From: an uncultured Acidovorax sp.
Lineage (GTDB): Bacteria > Pseudomonadota > Gammaproteobacteria > Burkholderiales > Burkholderiaceae_C
Assembly: GCA_913774955.1 (NCBI GenBank)
Contig: CAJYKV010000024.1
Location: forward strand, 248,001 to 312,000
Length of the DNA stretch: 64,000 nt
Direction: 5' to 3'
Shown here: piece by piece, positions 1 through 8,434 of the stretch
Layout: every line of letters starts with the position of its first letter
Position numbering within the stretch: position 1 is the stretch's first letter
Position numbers and translations under genes: made by a program
Notes under the pieces: generated by a model
What the model saw: only the letters and a program-made list of their open reading frames with translations
Told to the model about the DNA's origin: nothing
Databases searched by the model: none

Positions 1-1143
1 TCCGATCCCACGGCGCAGCTGCTGAACACGGCGGGCGTGTTCGCCGCGGGCTTCCTGATGCGGCCCATCGGCGGCTGGCTGTTCGGCCGCATCGCGGACC
101 GCTACGGCCGCAAGACCTCCATGCTGATCTCGGTCACGATGATGTGCGCCGGCTCGCTCGTCATCGCCTGCCTGCCCACGTACGCAGCGATCGGCGCGTG
201 GGCGCCCTTCCTGCTGCTGGTGTGCCGGCTGTTCCAGGGGCTCTCGGTGGGCGGCGAATACGGCACCACCGCCACCTACATGAGCGAGGTGGCGCTGCGT
301 GGCCAGCGCGGGTTCTTCTCGTCGTTCCAGTACGTGACGCTGATCGGCGGACAGCTGCTCGCCGTGCTGGTGATCGTCATCCTGGAAACCGTGCTCTCCG
401 ACGCGGAGCTGAAGGCCTGGGGCTGGCGCATTCCGTTCGTGATCGGGGCAATCTCGGCGGTGGTGGCGCTGATGCTGCGCCGCACGCTGCACGAGACGCA
501 GAGCGATGCGGACAAGAAGAAGGAAGACGCCGGCTCCATCGCCGGCCTGTTCCGCCACCACAAGGCCGCGTTCTTCACGGTGCTGGGCTACACGGCCGGC
601 GGCTCGCTGATCTTCTACACCTTCACGACCTACATGCAGAAGTACCTCGTGAACACGGTGGGCCTGCCGATCAAGACGACCAGCTACGTGATGACCGGCG
701 CGCTGTTCTGCTACATGTGCATGCAGCCGCTGTTCGGAGCGCTGTCGGACCGCATCGGCCGGCGCAACAACATGCTGCTGTTCGGCGCGCTGGGCGCCAT
801 CGGCACGGTGCCGATCCTCACGGCGCTGCAGCATGTGACGAACCCGGTGGCGGCGTTCGCGCTGATCGTGGTGGCGCTCGCCATCGTGAGCTTCTACACC
901 TCGATCAGCGGCATCGTGAAGGCGGAGATGTTCCCACCCGAGGTGCGCGCGCTGGGCGTGGGCCTGGCCTACGCCGTGGCGAACGCGATCTTCGGCGGCT
1001 CGGCCGAGTATGTCGCGCTCGGCCTGAAGACCCTGGGCCACGAGTCGGCGTTCTTCTGGTACGTGACGGCGATGATGGTGGTGGCGTTCCTGGTGAGCCT
1101 GCGGCTGCCGCGGCAGGCGAGCTATCTGCACCACGATCATTGA
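1..1143 (+). CDS. MHS-family MFS transporter, C-terminal part (5' end outside window)
   Basis: This is the C-terminal 380 residues of a major facilitator of the metabolite:H+ symporter type (the family of alpha-ketoglutarate, proline/betaine and citrate permeases), an inner-membrane secondary transporter. The reading frame is open from the first base, so the gene starts upstream of the window; a GTG at 37 is internal. The loop motif [10 protein letters not shown] follows the second predicted helix and is repeated as LSDRIGRR in the second half, the normal MFS duplication. Several hydrophobic helices follow and the protein ends HHDH. It converges on cobT with only 25 bases between the stops. 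The substrate cannot be told from this portion; a dicarboxylate is plausible but unproven. Confidence 0.88.
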   Translation, partial: SDPTAQLLNTAGVFAAGFLMRPIGGWLFGRIADRYGRKTSMLISVTMMCAGSLVIACLPTYAAIGAWAPFLLLVCRLFQGLSVGGEYGTTATYMSEVALRGQRGFFSSFQYVTLIGGQLLAVLVIVILETVLSDAELKAWGWRIPFVIGAISAVVALMLRRTLHETQSDADKKKEDAGSIAGLFRHHKAAFFTVLGYTAGGSLIFYTFTTYMQKYLVNTVGLPIKTTSYVMTGALFCYMCMQPLFGALSDRIGRRNNMLLFGALGAIGTVPILTALQHVTNPVAAFALIVVALAIVSFYTSISGIVKAEMFPPEVRALGVGLAYAVANAIFGGSAEYVALGLKTLGHESAFFWYVTAMMVVAFLVSLRLPRQASYLHHDH

Positions 1144-1168
1144 GAACCGCGGGCAACAAGGTCTCCCG

Positions 1169-2281
1169 TCAGTCGCGCTGCCGCGACACCCCCGCCTGCT
1201 CGAAGCTCGCCATCTCGCGCAGGATCGCGCAGGCGGACACGAGCAGCGGCCAGGCGAGTGCCGCGCCCGAGCCCTCGCCCAGGCGCAGGCCCAGCTCCAG
1301 GAGGGGCTCGGCCCCGAGCGCCGCGAGCAGGTGCGCATGTCCCGGTTCGCCGGAGCGGTGCGAGAACACGCAGCAATCGAGCACTGCCGGCTCCATGCGG
1401 CTCGCGACCAGCACGGCGGCGCTGGTGATGAAACCGTCCACCACGACCACGCGGCGCTCTGCGGCGGCCTGCAGCACGGCGCCCGCGAGCGTCGCCACCT
1501 CCAGGCCACCGAGGGCCGCCAGGGCATCGAACGGGTCGGTGGCTCCGGCATTGGCCTCCAGCGCCTGCCGCAGCACGGCGCGCTTGCGTGCGACGCCGTC
1601 GGCATCAAGGCCGGTGCCGGCGCCCGTGCAGTCCTCCAGCGCGGTGCCGCACAGGCGCGCGAGCAGCAGGCTCGCCACCGAGGTGTTGCCGATGCCCATC
1701 TCGCCCAGCAGCAGCGCATTGCCCGGCAGCGAACGGACGATGGCGCGGCCGTTCTCCAGGGCCTGCGTGCATTGCGCCGCCGTCATCGCCGGCCCGACCG
1801 ACGCATCGGCGGTGCCGGCGGCCACGCGGCAGTGGCTCAGCAGGCGCGGCTGCCCGGGCGCGCTGTCGCGTGCGGGCACCGGAGCCGCCACACCGCAGTC
1901 GGCCACGGTGAGCGCCAGGCCATGCTGGCGCGCGAGCACGCTCACGGCCGCGCCGCCCGCCAGGAAGTTCTCCACCATCTGCGCAGTGACCTCGCTCGGA
2001 TAGGCGGAGACGCCGCGCGCGGCGATGCCATGGTCCGCCGCGCAGACCAGCATCTGCGGATCGCGGAGCTCCGGCGATTCGGTGCCGAGGATGCGGCCGA
2101 TATACACCGCCAGGGCCTCGACCCGGCCCAGCGCGCCGAGCGGCTTGGTCTTGTGGTCCATGCGGTGCTTCAGCCGTTCGGCCAGGGCCTGATCGTCCGG
2201 GCGGGCGGTGGCGGTGCGGGAGGCCGGGGTTCCCGCGTGGGAGGTGATCGTGCGGGCTGCGGTGGGGGTCTTCTGCGTCAT
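1169..2281 (-). CDS. cobT: Nicotinate-nucleotide--dimethylbenzimidazole phosphoribosyltransferase
   Basis: CobT makes alpha-ribazole phosphate from nicotinate mononucleotide and 5,6-dimethylbenzimidazole, the lower-ligand branch of cobalamin assembly. The 370-residue product (MTQKTPTA start) has the normal family length plus a short variable N-terminus. It shows the family stretches LLLGEMGIGNTSVAS (about 191-205), DCTGAGTGLD (about 217-226) and LRLGEGSGAA near the C-terminus. The frame stays open 57 codons further upstream, but that extension reads into the end of cobQ, so the ATG at 2281 is preferred. It is the last gene of the minus-strand cobalamin block, 55 bases after cobQ. Its partner cobS is not in the window. 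BluB, which supplies the benzimidazole, is encoded in the same block. Confidence 0.95.
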   Translation of the reverse strand: MTQKTPTAARTITSHAGTPASRTATARPDDQALAERLKHRMDHKTKPLGALGRVEALAVYIGRILGTESPELRDPQMLVCAADHGIAARGVSAYPSEVTAQMVENFLAGGAAVSVLARQHGLALTVADCGVAAPVPARDSAPGQPRLLSHCRVAAGTADASVGPAMTAAQCTQALENGRAIVRSLPGNALLLGEMGIGNTSVASLLLARLCGTALEDCTGAGTGLDADGVARKRAVLRQALEANAGATDPFDALAALGGLEVATLAGAVLQAAAERRVVVVDGFITSAAVLVASRMEPAVLDCCVFSHRSGEPGHAHLLAALGAEPLLELGLRLGEGSGAALAWPLLVSACAILREMASFEQAGVSRQRD

Positions 2282-2336
2282 GGATGGGTTCCGAATTCCA
2301 GGAAAGGCACGGTGGCCGCGAACGCCACCGCCGTCG

Positions 2337-3815
2337 TCATCGGCCTGCGCGCTGCGCGGCGCGCCACGCAGGCTCGAACCATTGGTCCACGCCGTGCGCG
2401 AGCCGGTCGAACACGGCGTCCAGCGTGGGGACGCCCGCGCCGAAGAGCGCACGCAGTGCGTTCGCGTCCTCGAACAGGCCGTGCAGGTACAGGCCCAGCA
2501 CGTTACCGCGCGCGTTCTGCCATGCCAGGCCGGGGATCACCTCGTGCGCCACGTCGCCGGCCGCGGCCATGGCGGGATGCTGGGCGGTGCGGCCGTGGTG
2601 GATCTCGTAGCCCTGCACCTCCGTCCCAGAGAGCGCGCTCCAGGCGCCCTGCCGCGTGCCGAAGGCGGTGCGCGTGCGGCGCACGGTCTTGGCCGGGTCG
2701 AAGGCGGTGACCAGCGGCAGCAGGCCGAGGCCGGGCGCGTTGCCGTCCACGCCGTGGGTGTCGATCAGCGCCTCGCCCAGCATCTGCAGGCCACCGCAGA
2801 TGCCGAGCACGCGGCCGCCGCGCTCGGCGTGGGCGGCGATGGCGGCGTCCAGGCCCTGGGCGCGCAGCCAGGCGAGGTCGGCGGCGGTGGCCTTGGAGCC
2901 GGGCAGCACGATCCAGTCGGCCGCGGCCATTTCGGCGGGGCTGCGCGCCCAGACGAGGCGCAGGCCCGGCACGCTCTTGAGCGGCTGGAATTCGTCGAGG
3001 TTGCTGATGCGGGGGTAGGCGACCACGGCCACCGTGGTGTGCACCGCCCCGCCCGCCCCGGCACGCACATGGGCGGCATCGTCGAACACACCGTCTTCCT
3101 CCGGGAGGCCGTGGCGCCACTGCATGGGAATGGTGGCCACGGTGGGCACGCCGGTGCGCTCGCGCAGCATCTCGGGCGCGGGTGCCAGCAGCGCGGCATC
3201 GCCGCGGAATTTGTTGAGCACGAAGCCCTGGATCAGGGCGCGCTCGGCCTCGGGCAGCAGCGCCCAGGTGCCGTAGAGGTGCGCGAACGCGCCGCCGCGG
3301 TCGATGTCGGTCACCAGCAGGCAGTGCGCGCCCGCATGCCGGGCCACGCGCATGTTGACGATGTCGCTCGCATGCAGGTTGATTTCGGCCGGCGAGCCGG
3401 CGCCTTCGATCACCACCACGTCGTTCTCGGCCCGCAGCGCGTCGAGCGCGGCGGCCACGTGCGGCCAGACGTGCGTGCTGCGGCCGCGCCAGGGCATGCG
3501 CGTGAGCTCTTCGCTCACCTGCCCCATCAGCACGACCTGGCTGCGCGTGTCCGCCTCGGGCTTGAGCAGCAGCGGGTTCATGCGCACCTCGGGCTCGGTG
3601 CGCGCGGCAAGCGCCTGGAAATATTGCGCGCTGCCGATCTCGCCCAGGCCGCCCCCGGGCGCCGCCACCACGCGCGCATTGTTGCTCATGTTCTGGGCCT
3701 TGAACGGCGCGACGCGCAGCCCCTGGTCGCTGAACCAGCGGCACAGTGCCGTGGCGAGCCAGCTCTTGCCGGCGCCGCTGGAGGTGCCGAGGACCATGAC
3801 GCAGCGGGCGGTCAT
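2337..3815 (-). CDS. cobQ: Cobyric acid synthase (glutamine-hydrolysing)
   Basis: CobQ amidates four side chains of adenosylcobyrinic acid a,c-diamide using glutamine and ATP. The 492-residue protein begins with an ATP-binding DRTG-type domain (VLGTSSGAGKSW, residues about 8-20) and ends in a class I glutamine-amidotransferase-like domain with LGICGGLQMLG as nucleophile elbow and GYEIHHGRT later on. The ATG at 3815 is chosen because GGAG lies 7-8 bases upstream; an in-frame ATG seven codons earlier (3836) is the alternative. The open frame continues far upstream through unrelated sequence. About 270 bases separate it from the upstream SDR gene and hold no B12 riboswitch that I can see, so it may have its own promoter or be read through from the main cobalamin block. 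Confidence 0.95.
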   Translation of the reverse strand: MTARCVMVLGTSSGAGKSWLATALCRWFSDQGLRVAPFKAQNMSNNARVVAAPGGGLGEIGSAQYFQALAARTEPEVRMNPLLLKPEADTRSQVVLMGQVSEELTRMPWRGRSTHVWPHVAAALDALRAENDVVVIEGAGSPAEINLHASDIVNMRVARHAGAHCLLVTDIDRGGAFAHLYGTWALLPEAERALIQGFVLNKFRGDAALLAPAPEMLRERTGVPTVATIPMQWRHGLPEEDGVFDDAAHVRAGAGGAVHTTVAVVAYPRISNLDEFQPLKSVPGLRLVWARSPAEMAAADWIVLPGSKATAADLAWLRAQGLDAAIAAHAERGGRVLGICGGLQMLGEALIDTHGVDGNAPGLGLLPLVTAFDPAKTVRRTRTAFGTRQGAWSALSGTEVQGYEIHHGRTAQHPAMAAAGDVAHEVIPGLAWQNARGNVLGLYLHGLFEDANALRALFGAGVPTLDAVFDRLAHGVDQWFEPAWRAAQRAGR

Positions 3816-4084
3816 GCGGTGCTCCGCGGGAAGCATGCAGGCCGCCGGCGTGGAGAGGAGCGGTGCACGGCCTGGAGGGCGCGGACGCACCCGCGGGACG
3901 CATTCAGGGAGGGGTGGGAGGTGGGGATCACGGCACGGCGGTAAGGAGAGCGGGCACGCGTCCGGACGGAAGGTCCGCACGGTTCGCGCTGGGTGCCTAT
4001 TGTCCCCTGCCCTGCGGTGCCGCAACCGCCTTCTGGCCGCAGTGCGCCGTCGTCCCGCCCCGGGCCGCTCGACGCAGCGGGGGC

Positions 4085-4879
4085 TCAGCCCTGCGGAGGC
4101 TGTCCATTCGATGCCGAGACGCCTCCGTCCACCGGCAGCACCACGCCGGTGACGAAGCCCGCGTCCTCGCTCGCGAGGAAGGCGATCACGGAGGCGATCT
4201 CCTCGGGCTCGGCACCGCGGCCCAGCGGGATGCGCTCGGCGAACTTGGCGAGCAGTTCGGGGTCGCTCTTGATGTCTTCCGTCATGCCGGTGAAAGTGAG
4301 GCTGGGCGCGACCGCGTTCACGCGCACGCCGTCCTTGCCATGGTCGAGCGCGAGCGCGCGCGTCAGGTTCGAGACGGCGCCCTTGGAGGTGTTGTAGAAG
4401 CTCATGTCCCAGTCGCCGCCCAGGCCCGAGACGGACGAGGTGTTGACGATGCACCCCTTGGATGCGATCAGGTGCGGCATCGCGGCGCGCGCGCCGTGGA
4501 AGACGCCCGAGACGTTGGTCGCGAGGATGCGGTGCCAGTCTTCCAGGCTCGCTTCCGTGACCTTGCCCTGCACGGCGATGCCGGCGTTGTTGACGATCAC
4601 GTCGAGCCGGCCGAAGCGCTCGACCGTGGCGTCCACCAGGGCCTGCACTTCGTCGAACAGCGAGACGTCCGCGGGCTGCACGAGCGTGCGCTCGGACGGC
4701 AGGTCGGCGCGTGTGGCGGCGAGCTTCTCGTCGCTCAGGTCGGCGATCGCGACCATGGCGCCTTCCTGCGAGAAGCGGCGTGCCGTGGCCGCGCCGATGC
4801 CGGAGCCCGCGCCCGTGATGATGACGACCTTGCCGGCGAAGCGCTGCGCTGGCGCGGAGGGGGTGGAAGATGAGGCCAT
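4085..4879 (-). CDS. SDR-family NAD(P)-dependent oxidoreductase
   Basis: A classical short-chain dehydrogenase of 264 residues. The cofactor motif TGAGSGIG lies near residues 21-28, NNAG near 90, and the catalytic Ser-Tyr-Lys triad is visible as NTSSVSG and YNTSKGA (about 140-165). The family reduces or oxidises alcohols and ketones in the cytoplasm; the substrate is not deducible. A start with AAGGAAA about 8 bases upstream supports the ATG at 4879. It sits between the DUF3037 gene (212 bases upstream) and cobQ (269 bases downstream), so it interrupts the cobalamin genes rather than overlapping them. No cobalamin role is known for this type; it is probably an unrelated gene that came to lie here. 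Confidence 0.88.
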   Translation of the reverse strand: MASSSTPSAPAQRFAGKVVIITGAGSGIGAATARRFSQEGAMVAIADLSDEKLAATRADLPSERTLVQPADVSLFDEVQALVDATVERFGRLDVIVNNAGIAVQGKVTEASLEDWHRILATNVSGVFHGARAAMPHLIASKGCIVNTSSVSGLGGDWDMSFYNTSKGAVSNLTRALALDHGKDGVRVNAVAPSLTFTGMTEDIKSDPELLAKFAERIPLGRGAEPEEIASVIAFLASEDAGFVTGVVLPVDGGVSASNGQPPQG

Positions 4880-5091
4880 GGGGATTTCCTTGCAGGGGAG
4901 TGAACGGAGTGTCCGGTCTCCGATTCTTTCGCCCGGCCCGGTGCCGGACGCCCCGCCTGAGGCGCCGTCCGCATGTCAGCCGGCACGCCGCATTCCGACC
5001 GCCCCCGGCCCGCACCGCCCGGATGCCCGGCCGTCCCTGCCGCCCATGGATGGGCCGGCAGCCGACTCCCACGCCCCGGTCCGGCGACGGC

Positions 5092-5478
5092 TCAGCGCCG
5101 GACCATGCGGTCCATGATGTGCTCCAGCGCAGCCGTTGCATCGGTGCAGCGGCCCGTGTGGACGGGCGAGGTCTGGATGATGGCGCTGCGCCGTGCCGTG
5201 AGCCAGTGGAAGCGCGCCCGGTAGGGCAGCGCGGCGATCGGCCCGCAGCCCGGGTCGCCCGCGCAGATGGCCACGATCGCGCCGAGGTGGCGGTGCACCG
5301 TCTCCACGTCCGCCTGCGGGTCGAGGGCGAGCAGGCGCGCCGTGTCCAGCGCCATGGCGGCCTGGAGAAAGCCGGTGCGCTGGCACGACAGGATCACGCC
5401 GGCGTTGATGAACTCCTCGCGCTCCACGCGCGGTACGACGCGCACGATGGCGTAGTCGTAGACGTCAGCCGCGTGCAT
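5092..5478 (-). CDS. DUF3037 family protein paired with HipA-like kinase
   Basis: A 128-residue cytosolic protein beginning MHAADVYDYAIVRVVPRVER. The YDYAIVRVVP start, FINAGVIL and the later LPYRARFHWLTARRSAIIQTSP region match what I know of the DUF3037 family, whose biochemical function is unknown. The start at 5478 has GGGAG six bases upstream and overlaps the end of the HipA-like kinase gene by 14 bases, so the two are translationally coupled. DUF3037 genes commonly sit beside HipA-type kinase genes, which suggests a partner or substrate role; that role is inference. The open frame continues upstream but only in the shadow of the kinase gene. Confidence 0.85.
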   Translation of the reverse strand: MHAADVYDYAIVRVVPRVEREEFINAGVILSCQRTGFLQAAMALDTARLLALDPQADVETVHRHLGAIVAICAGDPGCGPIAALPYRARFHWLTARRSAIIQTSPVHTGRCTDATAALEHIMDRMVRR

Positions 5479-6250
5479 CGATCGCTCCCTGCAGCCAGGC
5501 CTGGCGGCCCGCGAGCCGCGCGAGGAAATAGTCCACATAGGCCCGGCGGTGCGACGCTGGCGCGGCCAACGGGCCTTCCATGTGCTCCGCGCCGGCCAGG
5601 GCGAGGAACTCATCGGGCACATCGGCCAGCACCGCCTGCAGGCATTGCGGGGTGAGGCGCTCCGCCAGGCCCGCGTCCACCTCGGCGAGCCGCGTGGCCT
5701 GCGGCAGCAGCACGTGGTCGGCGATCGGAGCGAAGGGTTTGGCGGGCTGGGCGACGGTGCCGTTCCAGGCATGGTGGAAGGTGAGCGCGGCACCGTGGTC
5801 GATGAGCCAGGGGTTGCGGTGCCACATCAGCAGATTGGTGTTGCGCGCGGTGCGGTCCACGTTGCCCACCAGTGCGTCGAACCACACGAGGCGCGACGCG
5901 AAATCGGGCGTGACGCGGTCCACCGCGGGATCGAGGTTGACGGCGCCCGAGAGGTAGTCGAGCGCGACGTTGAGGCCGGCGCTCGCGCGGACCAGGTCCT
6001 GGATCTCGGGATCGGGCTCGGTCTGCGCGAGCGCGGGATCGAGTTGCGCGAGGACGATTTCGGGCACGGGCAGGTCCAGCGCCCGCGCGATGCCGCCGGC
6101 GATGATCTCGGCCAGCAGGGCGCGCACGCCCTGCCCGGCTCCGCGGAACTTGAGGACATACACGCCCAGGTCATCGCCTTCGACGACGGCGGGCATCGAG
6201 CCGCCTTCGCGCAGGGGCGTCACGTAGCGGCTCACGGTGATGGAACGCAC
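5465..6250 (-). CDS. HipA-like kinase-fold protein without HipB partner
   Basis: A 261-residue protein of the HipA-like kinase type (short form, lacking the N-terminal domain of about 100 residues found in full HipA toxins). Visible kinase features are the lysine in VYVLKFRG (about residues 31-38), the acidic AEIIAGGIARALDLPVPE helix, the catalytic-loop equivalent GNVDRTARNTNLL and the metal-binding IDHGAALTF. The start is GTG at 6250 with GGAG upstream (ACGGAGCCCTGCC before GTG); no better ATG exists. No helix-turn-helix HipB gene lies next to it; instead it overlaps a DUF3037 gene. It is flanked by cobalamin genes, 142 bases after cobD. Likely activity is Ser/Thr phosphorylation, but target and function are unknown. 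Confidence 0.82.
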   Translation of the reverse strand: MRSITVSRYVTPLREGGSMPAVVEGDDLGVYVLKFRGAGQGVRALLAEIIAGGIARALDLPVPEIVLAQLDPALAQTEPDPEIQDLVRASAGLNVALDYLSGAVNLDPAVDRVTPDFASRLVWFDALVGNVDRTARNTNLLMWHRNPWLIDHGAALTFHHAWNGTVAQPAKPFAPIADHVLLPQATRLAEVDAGLAERLTPQCLQAVLADVPDEFLALAGAEHMEGPLAAPASHRRAYVDYFLARLAGRQAWLQGAIDARG

Positions 6251-6392
6251 GGCAGGGCTCCGTAGAAAAGGAACAGGGTCCGCAGGACGCGGCAAGGCGG
6301 CATGGTAGCGGCCCGTGGCGCACCTTGCACCCCGGCGGCGCCGGCGGAACACGATGCGCGGCCCCTGCGGGCACGGGCCGCGCGGAACGCAT

Positions 6393-7421
6393 TCAAACCC
6401 TCCAGGCACTTTGCAGAGCCGCCACCGAGGCCGGTGGCAGCACACCCAGCCGCACATGGCCGGGCAACCCGAAGGACGCGCAGTCGCGCAGCTTGATGCC
6501 CCGCGCTCGCAGATCCCGCAGGCGTTGGGCCAGGTCGGCCACGGGCGGACGCGCGACCAGGTAGTTGGCCTGGCCCCCCGGGTGCACCGCCCAGGCCATG
6601 GCCTCGCACGCTTCCCGCAGCTGCGCCTTCCAGCCGCGCAGCGTCTCCAGCGACCCGGCAAGCCAGGCCTGCACGGCCGGATCGACCCAGGCCACCAGCA
6701 TCGCCACGCCGTGAGCGCCGATGGGCCAGGAGGATGCCAGCGACCGCAATGCCGCGATGTCCGCCGGCAGCACATGGGCCGGCGCGATGGCATAGGCGCC
6801 GCGCACGCCTGTGAGGCCGAGGGCCTTGTTGGGCGTCCAGAGCTGCCAGGCGTTCACCGGCAGCGCAGGCCCGTGTCGTCCCCGGCCCGCCGGCGCCAGG
6901 CGCAGCGGTGCATAGGCGCAGTCGACGACGCGCAGGGCGCGGCCCGTGCCACTGCCGGCGGCCTCTTCCGACCGCCATGCGTCCAGCGCCGGGTCGGGCG
7001 TGCCGAGCGGGCTCGAAGGCTCGCAGGCCCAGTGCAGCAGCAAAGCGGGCGGCGCCTCAGGGGACGCCGCCGTTGCCGGCAGCACCGGCAGGCCCCAGGC
7101 CGCGGCCGCCTGCGCATAGTCGCCATACGCGTGCGCAGGCAGCACCACGCCGGCCGTGCGCCGCCGCACGGCCCAGGCGGTGATGCGGTGGATGAATTCG
7201 CTGGCGCTCGCGGCCGGCACGATGCGGTCGGGCGCCACGCCGTGCCAGGCGCCCAGCGCCTCGCGCAGCGCGGTGTAGGCCGGGTCCGGGTAGCGGGATG
7301 CATCGGCCGCACGCACCGCCGCGAGGGCGACCGGGCACGGGCCGCAGGCGTTCGCATTGGTCGAAAAATCGTGCAGCGGCACGCCCAGCGCGTCGGGCCC
7401 GCCATGCAGGGGGGCCGTCAT
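6393..7421 (-). CDS. cobD: Threonine-phosphate decarboxylase-like PLP enzyme
   Basis: A class I/II aminotransferase-fold enzyme of 342 residues expected to convert L-threonine-O-3-phosphate to (R)-1-amino-2-propanol O-2-phosphate, which CbiB attaches to the corrin ring. Evidence is the N-terminal HGG and DFSTNANACGP (aligned with the DFSxNxNPxGP start of CobD/CobC), SRYPDPAYTALREALG, and the PLP lysine context TPNKALGLTGVRGAYA. The ATG at 7421 overlaps the cbiB stop (ATGA), showing coupling. The name follows the Salmonella convention; Pseudomonas literature calls the same gene cobC. The frame is open upstream only as a shadow of cbiB. Confidence 0.9.
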   Translation of the reverse strand: MTAPLHGGPDALGVPLHDFSTNANACGPCPVALAAVRAADASRYPDPAYTALREALGAWHGVAPDRIVPAASASEFIHRITAWAVRRRTAGVVLPAHAYGDYAQAAAAWGLPVLPATAASPEAPPALLLHWACEPSSPLGTPDPALDAWRSEEAAGSGTGRALRVVDCAYAPLRLAPAGRGRHGPALPVNAWQLWTPNKALGLTGVRGAYAIAPAHVLPADIAALRSLASSWPIGAHGVAMLVAWVDPAVQAWLAGSLETLRGWKAQLREACEAMAWAVHPGGQANYLVARPPVADLAQRLRDLRARGIKLRDCASFGLPGHVRLGVLPPASVAALQSAWRV

Positions 7422-8434
7422 GCGCCCCACCCCGTGGCCATGCCCGCGCGCAGCAGCGCGCGCAGCCACAGCGTCGACAGCACCAGCGGCACGCACCAGC
7501 ACACGGCCCGTCCCGCGAGCACGGCCGCGTGGCGCGTATCCGGCGGGGTGGCCGGCCGGCCGCTGCCGTGCAGGGTGTAGACGCCGGGCTTGGCGAGCCG
7601 CACATCGAGCGCCAGCGCCATCGCGGCCATGGGCCAGCCGCTGTTGGGCGAGGGCGTGCGGCGCGCCTGCCGTGCCACGGCGGCCCATCGCGCACCGGAG
7701 ACGCCCGGTGCGCACAGCACCAGCAGCGCCGCGGTGATGCGCGCCGGCACCCACGAGAGCACGTCGTCCGCCCGGGCCGCCCATTTGCCGGCCCATTGCC
7801 AGTAGCGGCCCCCGCGCATGCCGGGATAGCCCCACATGGCATCGGCGGTGTTGGCGAGGCGATAGACCGCCGCGCCGGGCAGTCCCGCCACGGCGAACCA
7901 GAAGAGCGGCGCCACGACGGAGTCGTTGAGGTTTTCCGCGAGCGATTCGATGGCGGATTCGCGCACCTGCACGGCCGCAAGCGCCTGCACGTCGCGGCTC
8001 ACGAGCCGCGCGAGGCGTTCGCGCCCGGCCGGCAGCGACTGCGAGAGCGCGGCCTCCACGGCCACCACCTCGTCGTGCAGCATGCGCCAGGCGAGCATCG
8101 GTTTGAGCAGCACGGCGAGCACGGGCGCGGCGAGCCACCACGGCAGGGGCGCGGTGGAGCGCTCCAATCCCCAGGCAATGGCCGCCGTCAACGACGCCAG
8201 CGCCAGCCAGGCCGCCGCGCCGAGCGCGAAGGCGCGCGCATCGGCCGGGCCCGATTGCGCGGGTGCGATGCGCTCCCCGCACCACTGGAGCGCGCGGCCC
8301 ATCCAGACCACGGGGTGCACGGCCACGGGCGGCTCGCCCCACCAGCGGTCGATCGCCAGCGCGAGCCCCAGGGCCAGGCACGCGGGCAACGCGGCCCCGC
8401 CCGCCTGCAGCAGCATCGACGCGCCGTCAGCCAT
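7418..8434 (-). CDS. cbiB: Adenosylcobinamide-phosphate synthase
   Basis: CbiB (CobD in the Pseudomonas naming) is an inner-membrane enzyme joining aminopropanol phosphate to adenosylcobyric acid. The 338-residue product has several hydrophobic segments and the family stretches ALAIDRWWGEPPVAVHPVVW near the start, ESLAENLNDSVVAPLFW in the middle, and NTADAMWGY. The ATG at 8434 is chosen; a GTG four codons earlier lies inside the only Shine-Dalgarno-like stretch (AAAGGTG) and is less likely. It overlaps the bluB 3' end by eight bases and cobD by four, so it is internal to a translationally coupled operon. Confidence 0.92.
   Translation of the reverse strand: MADGASMLLQAGGAALPACLALGLALAIDRWWGEPPVAVHPVVWMGRALQWCGERIAPAQSGPADARAFALGAAAWLALASLTAAIAWGLERSTAPLPWWLAAPVLAVLLKPMLAWRMLHDEVVAVEAALSQSLPAGRERLARLVSRDVQALAAVQVRESAIESLAENLNDSVVAPLFWFAVAGLPGAAVYRLANTADAMWGYPGMRGGRYWQWAGKWAARADDVLSWVPARITAALLVLCAPGVSGARWAAVARQARRTPSPNSGWPMAAMALALDVRLAKPGVYTLHGSGRPATPPDTRHAAVLAGRAVCWCVPLVLSTLWLRALLRAGMATGWGA

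Noticed and set aside
3816-4084. A possible second B12 riboswitch before cobQ
   Set aside because: The gap lacks a B12 box and the GCAACGG and GCCACTG landmarks.
5092-6250. A classical HipBA toxin-antitoxin pair
   Set aside because: No helix-turn-helix HipB gene is adjacent and the kinase lacks the N-terminal HipA domain; the partner is DUF3037.
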